This document shows positions 55,723 through 64,000 of a stretch of 64,000 nt of DNA, in pieces. Numbering within the stretch: the first letter of the stretch is position 1; each line of letters starts with the position of its first letter. The notes under the pieces were generated by a model that was not told where the DNA came from, ran no database searches, and worked only from the letters and a program-made list of their open reading frames with translations. A program made the translations under genes and the position numbers. This stretch comes from Galerina marginata (lineage: Eukaryota; Basidiomycota; Agaricomycetes; Agaricales; Galerinaceae), in assembly GCA_023014335.1 (NCBI GenBank), contig JAECYW010000030.1, forward strand, positions 310,001 to 374,000, written 5' to 3'.

Positions 55723-57570
55723 TCAAGATCGCCTGTTTATGTACGAAATATATTCCCCTATCCCCCTTCCTGTGGCAAACACTGGGACAGCGACCATAAG
55801 GCCACCCCCAAAGAAAGAAACCAAGGCCCCCATGCTAAAAAGAATCTCGATTGTCTGCCGCATAACTCCACGGGCGAGATCAAAATTAGTGACATCGGCC
55901 GGAACTGGTAGGACCTTTCCGATTGACCGACAGACGATGATATTATAGGCTGCATCCTGATGTTTGAATGTGGACAGATGTTTTTGCATCCGTGAAAGCG
56001 TTGATTTGAGCTCATTATCTGCAGCATTATGCAGAAACAATTCGCTCTGAATTTCGATAGCCTGCTTGCTTGCCCTCCTGGCGTCGTTGAAGCAATATTC
56101 GTTCGCAGCATACATGGACCGGTGATGCAGCAGCTTTGCGATTGCGCCTAAGGTTTCCACATGCCATGCCCGTTCTGTTGGGCTGACTGGAAGGTTAGAA
56201 ATATCTGTCGAAATGGAATGCGACTGGAAGGTGGCAAGAGCGCAGCCTACTTCGACTCCATGATAACTCATTCGGATAGCGCCATTAAACCAGCCAAGGT
56301 CTGCGAGCCTTGAGCCAAGGCTTCCGAAGAGCCTGGAAAGTGATTGCCAGAAGGGTACACCATTTTCAACGGTGGGATCCAGTAAATCCTGGACCATTTC
56401 CTTGATTTGCGAAATCTCTGTCGTCGTTGCTTCCCAGTCCTTGCAATGGCCATAACCGCGGCCAAAAATGCGAGGCTCTGGCGGGGAGCGTGCAACAATG
56501 GATTCTATTACCGGTAGGTCAGGAATCTTCAGAGGCTGGTGAATGACTATTTGCGTAGTTAGCTAAACGACTTACGGCGAGAGCAGCCCTTCGTGCTGAT
56601 TTCCTCAGGTCTTGATCCAGATGGAATATCTGTGGACGAGTTACGATAGCGTTTATTTGACTGAAAAGGACATGGATCGAATTGGTTCCTCCGTCCTCAC
56701 TCGCGTGATGAATATGATGCTCGGCTAAAACATAGAAGAATTCATGTTAAGGAAACGCGGAAAAATATTGGGCTTACAGTATGTAACGGTATTGTTGCTC
56801 CCGACATGACCATTCACCGTCTCCGCAGCTGGATGGTGTCATGAGTGGCGAGAAATATCCAGGACTCCTAGGAATTCGTACGTACTGAGATTCCTGAGGC
56901 TCAGATTCATTGGACATAAAGCACCGGAGGAAGGTACGACTTGAATAAGGGTGTTCTTCATCGCTCCATGTGTATTTATTGTAGAACACGGCCATCGAGC
57001 GCGTGTATTCCTCGTGCGCAGTGAATGTCGTAAGAGATTTCCATCGGAAATGGAGACAGATATAGAATAAAGCAAAATAACTCTGGCTGGCTACCTAAAC
57101 TTTCTTAATATTCCTCTCAATGGAGCGTAATAAGTTTGTTTGTGTCAATCTCCCTCTGGAAAAACACGAAGGGAGGCTCCAACTCAAGTGGAAGAATAGG
57201 AAAGACGAACTTTAGCACAACTGGGCGCTGGATGCCATAAAATTCTATACGTAACGCCTCGTGTAGGGTGCCGTCGACCTCCTTCTCGGGTTGGAAATAG
57301 AGAGTATGCAATCGATCAAGAACGTTAAGTAGGCGGCTAAGGTTTGCATTGCCTCGCTTTTCTGATGCATTGAATACCACTAATTCTTGAGGAAACGAGG
57401 TTGAAAGAGTCCGAAGTAAAGAAGTGACAAGCCTGTGCAGAGTAGGGCTGCGCACCGTACCCGTATCAGACAGAGCAGTGTGTACAAGGCGTGAACGTTG
57501 AGGACGGTTATCTGCAGACTGCGGCACAGCAATGAAATATGGACCCTCGTTGAAGAATCACTATCGTATT
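55723..57570 (-). CDS. Unassigned multi-exon gene encoding a helical protein with a C-terminal hydrophobic segment
   Basis: At least four exons keep open frames. The first (to 57117) contains RSRLVHTALSDTG and LNVLDRLHTLYFQPEKEVDG. Then come a part with YNKYTWSDEEHPYSSRTFLR (about 57010-56774), an exon with AEHHIHHASEDGGTNSIHVL and FHLDQDLRKSARRAALA, and a last exon from about 56480 to 55723. The last exon has helical-repeat character (LGSLGSRLADLGWFNGAIRM; ARRASKQAIEIQSELF), reminiscent of TPR proteins, and ends with one hydrophobic stretch (LFSMGALVSFFGGGLMVAV) near the C-terminus. I do not recognise the family. The start and one intron are uncertain, and the first exon could be a separate gene since it ends in TGA at 57117. 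Confidence 0.45.
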
Positions 57571-59930
57571 GAAATGGGAAGGAAACTGCATATTCGTTGT
57601 GGTGGTGGTTGGGTGGCTTGGTGGTGGCCGAGGCTCCGAGCGGAACAACTTCAGCTTTAATTCCAAGCACGAACAAATATCGCGCCCCACTCCCACCGAC
57701 GCTTTGAACCAAGCTTTGAACGAAAATCACAGGTTCGCAATGTCTTCTCCTGCCCTCTTTTCTTCTCCTACAAGCCTCCAAAATCAAGCCAATACCACGG
57801 TGCTACTCAAACGCCAACTATTACCTCGCTCTTGAGCTCACTCTGTCTGTTCGTACTGTTCGCCCTTGACCTCGGGGCAACTGTCGTGGTCCTGAAGAGA
57901 TGGACTCGTCGGCCGGTGCACGATTGCCATACAGCTCGAAGGCGGTGGATTTTTACGATAGAGTACCGATTTTTGACTCATGGTATGCAACGTCGCACAC
58001 CTAGTTGATCAGCCGCTGAATTCTACCCGTTTTGCCTTACAGCGTCACCTACAAAGCAGTTGGGAATGCTGAGACCATTAAGGAAACAAAAGGTTGCATA
58101 GAGCACACCTACGCTGACTCTTCCGTTGTTGACATGCGAAAAAACAACGGTCTCGGGTTTCTAAGAGTGCAAATTCCTGCCGGAGAAGCCAATGGCGGTC
58201 AACCACCAACCCTTCAACGTCACCAAGACAGGCTCGCATCGTCAGCGATATAATGGTGTCGCCGCTGTTGACGAGCAGAAGAAATTCAGTGTTGACACGG
58301 AGCTCTCACGCATCGTTGCTCATGTCATCACCTTCATCGCCCTCAGGTCTGCGTTGGCGATCACTTTGGTCCAGTCATTTATTCCCTCAGCGTTCAATGA
58401 CCATATAGAGAGGAAGCAATACTGGGTTCGTAGTATATTCGCCGGTCTCAGCGTTGTCGAGACCAACGCACAAGACCCAGGCGCAGTTATGGAACGCTTC
58501 AGTCGTCTTCCACTCGTATTCCGTCTGTATCCTTTCGTCGGGCACTACTACTTGACCAGGCACGGTCTTATATCGGAATCGTTGTACGTCCGAGTTCCGT
58601 TTTCTATTTATGAGTTTGTAAAATTGATGTTGTTATCGTTTAGGTACAATGACTTGGACTTTGATTGGTACAAGGTATGTCCCTATATGGGGTCTGATAA
58701 CGCAAATCGACTACTGACTATCTGAATGTAGGAAGGAACACCGTCTTCTTTCCGTGGCAGCTTCCATCATGATTTGAATATCCTTTAATTTTGCTGACAT
58801 GTTGCTTCTACCTACCCAATACCTATTCCATGCTGATTCTCAGTTCCCGCTCGGTCTGTTACCCAGGATCCTTTTTAACCTACCCTTCGTTGTTTTCATA
58901 CTTAAGAAGCAATTCAAGTTGGATGATCGCCACTTTCTTTTTCGTCAAATCGACGCTTTAAGCCCTTATGTTTGGCCTTACTTCTTGGTGGCTCGTCGGC
59001 GTCGGCGCTCACCCGTAGTCGGACTTCCATTAAGCCTCTAATAGTCGGCGAGTGCTATCCATTCCCTGTGCTTTCCCTTGATCTTGACCTGTTTGGGACT
59101 GGTCCAAGCAGAGAGCGGCCAAATGCATCACGGTTGCATATTCATTAAGATGAGAAGTGGAATGTGGAGACGTCCCGTCGACTCGGGGCGGGTTGAGGAG
59201 AGCCTCTTCAGGCTTGTCCGACTGGTACCGATGAGTCTTGGGATGGCAAGAGATATCCAGGACATGCACCTCGCTGAATAATTCGTGTCCATAATGTTGA
59301 TGCTCCACCTTCCCAGACCGTTGACATATCTTTCTCAGCAACCACCATGATCTTTACACCGACCGTCACCGACGACAGTTACCCTTGGGCAGCCAAGTGG
59401 GCTTTCTTGTACTTCTCATTTATTCCTCGCCTAGAAATTCTTTCTCGGCCATGAAGGGTGCGCTATGCTTTTGATGCACCGCCCATCATCTGATTCCACC
59501 GTTGTGGCTGTATTTAAATTTATACCAGGTGGAGACTTCTCTTGGTTCAAGCCAAATCAATCCGCCTATCATGGCCGTCGCCTCACTCCGGGGTTGTGGC
59601 TCTTGGCTATTTACTTGGATGAGTTGCCTGTGGCGGTAGACGTGCCTGGCAAGGAACCGTGTTTTACTCAACTTCTCCTGGTCCCACTCCGTATTTTGAA
59701 CCTTTGTTGCCGTGTGAGGCTGGCGCTATGCTTTAATATTTTGACTTACGTCCTGCATGCATGCAGCAGTACACGACTTCAAAAAACAGAAGCAGTCGTA
59801 AGCACAAAGTCATGGTTAACCATTTTTGAAACCTCGAGCTATTATTTTCTTGTTACCTTGGCAAAAACGAACCTGGTGATTCATCGTTCCTGCCCGATAG
59901 TCGTCTTTAATGTTTTATTTATGAACTAAA
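57571..59930 (+). other. Unresolved plus-strand coding-like region
   Basis: The best piece is 58192-58725 (177 codons), with a hydrophobic stretch IVAHVITFIALRSALAITLV and YPFVGHYYLTRHGLI. A second (59465-59929) has two hydrophobic parts but no start context. No family, no clear exon chain; it may be one or two decayed membrane-protein genes. Confidence 0.3.
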
Positions 59931-61261
59931 CTAAACTTGATTGGCTACTTGGGATTTGATGTCGCTCAAAGGATATTCCAACTGCCCATCCGTCGTCACA
60001 GATTTTGAAATGTCGACCTGTATAGTCTCTATCCCGCTTGGTCCGGTTCGTAAGGCATATGTACCTTCATCGTTAGTTAGGAACCGACCCCGGAAACGAG
60101 GGGCAGAGATATCGTTTCCCATATTGCCCACGTTTGACGTAGCATTGGTGTACGTTGTACCGTCTTGCGAGATGTGGCCAAACCTAATTTTCCGGAAGAC
60201 GATACAAGCCATCAAGTTTGTTACTGCAATTACAGGGATTGTAAACATCCCTCGATAAACAGCAGGAACTCCAGGAAGGATCACAAGAACAAGTAGCACG
60301 ACATTCATGCATAATGCAATCCTGTCCAAAGTTGAGCGACAGTCCATAGCATTGTCAAATAAAATATACCGTACAGGTAATAATGCTGCCCGCCAAGGAG
60401 GAGTGATCGTGAAAGGTGGGATATTGATCCACGTCCAAAGAATGCTTTGAGACGGCCTTTGAATGTTTCTTCCATGACATTGAAGGTTAGGATCCGGTAT
60501 GTAATAGCGATGAAGACCGCGCTGTCATTTATAAGTGACAACCACACGGAAGATTCAACAGAAAGAGGAACGTCGGTGTTGATACACTGCTTTGTCGGTC
60601 CAATGTGTGCTCCTCTAATACCAGCTGGTACGGTGATTGCTGTACCCCCGACGGCAATCCATAGGATGAAAAAGGCTGCTGAAACGAATTTGTTTCGATT
60701 ATAAACCGCTCTCACACGCATATAAAAGAGCGAAGATGTCAGAGTCTGACTAGTTGTCCAACTGACCCCAATAGCTATCTGTAGAGCCTGACAGTGTTCG
60801 ACGCGTCCAACTATAAATCAAATTGATGGAGCCATTGAAGCTGGGTTCGCGGTGACATTTACCGCGTTCCTCACCTTGAAAGACAAAGGAGACAAGAATA
60901 AAGCACAGGGCGGATACCCTATAAAGCAAATTAAGAATTTTTGTCTTTGAGAGCACGATGAATTCGGTGAAGATACCTCGAAAGATAGTAAACAATCGTG
61001 GGTAGGCGAATTTTATGTTTGAACAAAAGCACAAGGTCGTTGGGAAGGTTTATTGCAATATCCCAGAGATATATCTAAGTTACAGGTGGTAAGATAATTA
61101 GTAATTCTATCAGTTGATGTTAATATCCAACGACTTACGCCAAGAGTGACTGCATAAAGGTAGCGGGAGACTTCGAACTGATTAGATAGGGTGGGATCCA
61201 AGAAAGCCAACGGAGTGAAAGGATTCGGTAGCTCTCCAGTAGTCGAATTACTGGCTGACAT
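59931..61261 (-). CDS. Seven-helix membrane protein, second mushroom-specific family (intact)
   Basis: Five exons: 61139-61261, 60977-61074, 60875-60918, 60375-60810 and 59931-60321; 363 residues, every join in frame with GT-AG ends. Landmarks: EVSRYLYAVTLG-IYLWDIA near the N-terminus, HKIRLPTIVYYLSR, VSALCFILVSFVFQ, MRVRAVYNRNKFVSAAFF, AGIRGAHIGPTKQCI, SLINDSAVFIAITYRIL, LSRSLLLGGQHYYL and VYRGMFTIPVIAVTNLMACI. This is the common agaricomycete family of putative receptors with the MRVRAVYN motif after helix 3. The C-terminal tail of about 80 residues is cytosolic. Different family from copies 1-3 at 34-40 kb. Ligand unknown. Confidence 0.84.
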
Positions 61262-61837
61262 GATGACGGCGACACGCACGACCTCCACTCTATAGAGTCC
61301 TGGGTACTTATAAGATATGGCACTGAAACCGGAGATACATCATTATATTTTTATGTTTCGTCGGAGGTCCACAACGCTAGGAACCGCGGAGCACTTGATG
61401 ACCTTTAAATAAATCTGAATTTTCAATCGACAACGCCGTGGCTTCGACCTTCATTCTTTACTCGGGGGAGCCTATCGCCTAGCCTCCGTTCTCGTCATTG
61501 TCAAGTGATTCCCATAAAAGGTACCGTCCTTGATGGCAGCACCCAGTCCATCAGCTTCGATAGTTATGCACCGGTTCAGTTTGATGGCTTACAGCAGGAC
61601 GCGGCCATGATCGGCATATGTCGAAAATATATCTCGAAAACTGCTGTGCCACAAGAACGGCTCGCCATTACCCCGCAACCTTTCGTGAGAGTCGGATGAG
61701 TAGCAGAGCGTCACGGGGGCACGCCTATCGAAGTGGAGATAAGCAGTACAAAGCAGGACGGTCGCAGGAATTCTGCAAACCGAGTAAGCCCTTCTTCCCA
61801 CCTCCCATCTACTGGCTATTCTCCGTTAGTCCAGGAA
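61262..61837. promoter_or_regulatory. Divergent promoter region
   Basis: Between the seven-helix gene (minus) and the hydrolase (plus). The frame of the hydrolase is open upstream to 61733, but no better ATG than 61838 was found. No conserved site recognised. Confidence 0.4.
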
Positions 61838-63005
61838 ATGACATTCTCCAAACAAACTCTGCAGATACCGAGCGTAGAAGACAGCGTCTCCCTCGATGTT
61901 TGGGTCTACAAACCTTCGACGGAGCCTCCATATCCAGTCGTGGTCGCTGGACACGGGTAAATTTTTATTGTTCAGGAATATGGGACAGTGTTGATTGTCA
62001 ATAGATTAACTGCAATAAAAGAGGCTGGGATGGCCACTTTTGGAGAACGTTGGGCTACCGATGCAGGTTTTGCGTCCGTAATCTTTGATTATCGCTACTT
62101 CGGAAAGTCGGGTGGAGAGCCTCGTAATTTGGTGAACCTCGACAAACAGTTAGAGGATTTTCGGAGTGTTGTGGAGTGGGTCCGCAGGCAAGATATATTT
62201 TTGGACACGAAAATAGTTGTTATGGGTAGCGCCATCGCTGCGCTTAATGCGACCCGATTAGCGCTAGAGGATCCAGCAATAGCCGGAGTTATGGTTCACT
62301 CGCCGGTCCTTGATGGTGAGTGATAAATATATCTATCCGGATGCAAATTTTACAGACGGAATCCATGTACAGGCTTTGCAACAGTTCTTGCTGCGGGTTT
62401 TAATCCCTGGCTCATTTTTTGGGCCATTGTGGATAAAATCAGATCAATACTTGGCCTCAGTCCGCTTCTCATACGCGCAGTAGGAAAGGGGAGTGAATTC
62501 GCATTCCTTAATTCGCCAAGCTCGTATGCAGGTCGGTATATTACTGTCCTAATTCTGTATTTACTTACAATGCTTGAAAAGGATTTGTTGACATGTACAA
62601 GGATAGCCCAGTTTCCTTCAGCGATACCCCAAACCTCCTCTCTCCTTCCTTCGTCTTCCAGATGGTTAGCATTCGACCTGGCCTTCAGCTGAAGAATGCG
62701 AAATTCCCCCTTCTGTTGGTATCACCCCAGCACGATGATATCTCACCTGTTAGCATTTCAAAGGATATAGCCAGAGAGGCGCCAGGAAGTATGTCCAAAA
62801 GCCTCGACCTAATAAACTTGTCTCCTGACTAACCAAAAATCACAGATGTTACGTTGGTTGAATGTCAAGGTGGGCACTTCGACGTCATGCCTGGAGGAAA
62901 AGTATGTGGTTGTTCTCGTAATTCCATAAGTCAGCTAATGAAAATCAGGGATTCGAAACCAATATAGGAGCCCAGGTCGAGTTCTTACGGAGGATTAAAG
63001 GATAG
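61838..63005 (+). CDS. Alpha/beta-hydrolase-fold protein lacking the nucleophile serine
   Basis: Six exons: 61838-61956, 62005-62315, 62373-62531, 62582-62788, 62846-62901 and 62949-63005; 302 residues, all in frame. Strand and loop landmarks: PYPVVVAGHG (oxyanion-hole side), FDYRYFGKSGGEPRNL, then KIVVMGSAIAALNATRLAL where relatives of this Xaa-Pro-peptidase-like/dienelactone-hydrolase-like group have Gly-Thr-Ser-Phe-Ser-Gly. The acid SPQHDDISPV and histidine GGHFDVMPGG of the triad are present. So Asp and His are kept while the nucleophile position is Ala. The gene model is otherwise clean, so it may be a pseudoenzyme or recently inactivated. Natural substrate unknown. Confidence 0.8.
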
Positions 63006-64000
63006 TCGTTAGAATCTAGTTCAAATTAATGGCTGTCACTTCGATACCCATATCCCCTTTTTTTGTCTAGACATTACAGTTGGTCCAATCTGTTTTAGAT
63101 AGGCATTCCTCTACTCGCTATACCTCCCAACAGTACGGCGAGGTCCATAATTTCTAAATGACGGGGATAAGCCTTTACATTCATCCCCGGAATATAATTG
63201 GTTGGCTTCATGTTCTGGAAGTGCCTCAATGATTAAGTATTTGACAGCGCTTTCAATCTTCTCCCAAAGGAGTTGCTCATGGCTTTCACTGGCAGTCAGG
63301 CTTCACTGAGAAAGTAAATCTCATCAATAAGGCAATATTCCGTACGAAATGTGGTGCCCCAACTTAGGACATATTAAAAATGTCAAAATCTATTTAGGGG
63401 AGGCGAGAAAAGCACGGGCTATCCTCTTTTACTTTTTCAGCTTACTCGGATTTGAATACTACAAATGTTCAACGCTGACTACACTCAAAGTTGCTCAAAG
63501 AGTTCAACTTCTCTTGTTACGGCTGAGATTATTCTCCTCTACTTGACTGCCAGTTGGTGGCTGTCAGATTGAGCCACCTTAGGTGTATTGGCCTCAGCGA
63601 ACTAGACATACGCGAATTGTTGAAATCAGATCTGCAAACGCGTGATCATCTCAAGATCAGCGAGGGGAAAGCAAAGAAAGATAAGATTTCCGGTTGGCCT
63701 CTGTGACGGCAAGAGGGCAAACGGATGGGGGGTAGAGTACAAAAGTAGACTACTTTATGTACTGTAAACTACAAAATAATCACCTGATAATAACCGGGTG
63801 TTCATCGCCGCATTGCGCATGCTCGCACAGCCACGCAATATTCCAACACACTCCCTCGAGCAAAGCAATGTGCATAAAGCACTCCCTGAAGCGAAAGGGT
63901 GTCCCGAAAACATGAAATAAAAATCAATAAAAATCTTCATCAACTTCAAGAGAAAGAGAATAAAAAAGCACTCCCTCAAACCATGCAAAATCCTAATCTC
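63006..64000. other. No gene recognised
   Basis: AT-rich end of the window with short ORFs only; no repeat ends or RNA genes seen. Confidence 0.5.

Noticed and set aside
1..64000. tRNA, rRNA, CRISPR, riboswitch or bacterial promoter features
   Set aside because: None seen; the spliced eukaryotic genes rule out the prokaryotic classes.

Overview
The window is nuclear DNA of a filamentous basidiomycete, most likely a gilled mushroom (Agaricomycetes). The signs are dense 45-75 bp GT-AG introns, a NACHT-ankyrin NLR with a C2-like N-terminus, a GH131 secreted glucanase, several mushroom-type seven-helix proteins, a FunK1 kinase relic, and two Ty3/gypsy elements. No rRNA, tRNA, CRISPR array or bacterial-style operon was seen.

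Left half (1-28.7 kb): one host gene is opened by two nested retrotransposons. The NLR gene runs on the minus strand. Its 5' part is at 26398-28663 and its 3' part, with 11 near-identical ankyrin repeats, is at 835-2907. Between them lies a chromodomain Ty3/gypsy element (2908-26397; 348-bp LTRs identical by eye; 5-bp target duplication CCATC). The Gag of that element is itself interrupted by a second, 17.5-kb Ty3/gypsy element (7610-25094; 1716-bp LTRs; duplication TCGG). In both cases the reading frame of the interrupted gene resumes across the insertion, so the order of events is clear: NLR gene, then chromovirus, then giant element. The NLR also carries an in-frame TGA in its NACHT region.

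The giant inner element is the most unusual object here. Its gag, protease and pol lie on the minus strand as three ORFs, each shifted -1 from the one before. Between pol and the 3' LTR it carries about 7 kb with at least five intron-containing genes on the opposite strand: one protein with a Zn2Cys6-like cysteine cluster and an acidic tail, three mutually related small proteins with introns at equivalent places, and one highly charged protein. A copy of the polypurine tract followed by a hairpin is found both at the 3' LTR and again between these genes.

Right half (28.7-64 kb): ordinary host genes, mostly spliced, separated by AT-richer spacers and non-autonomous elements. In order these are a GH131 glucanase (30.0-31.2 kb), two intact seven-helix protein genes and one decayed copy (34.3-40.1 kb), a small secreted peptide with a Lys-Arg site (42.3 kb), a truncated FunK1 kinase (44.5 kb), two long-inverted-repeat elements flanked by TA (45.6-47.0 and 47.2-49.4 kb), a cysteine-rich single-pass membrane protein (50.4-51.9 kb), a third TA-flanked inverted-repeat element (53.6-54.2 kb), a broken NLR N-terminal domain (54.3-55.2 kb), an unassigned helical-repeat gene (55.7-57.6 kb), a further intact seven-helix gene (59.9-61.3 kb) and an alpha/beta-hydrolase lacking its nucleophile serine (61.8-63.0 kb).

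The window looks like a repeat-rich, fast-evolving accessory region (self/non-self NLRs, membrane receptors, secreted proteins) that has recently been hit by retrotransposons. Exon boundaries below were set by eye from splice consensus and frame continuity.
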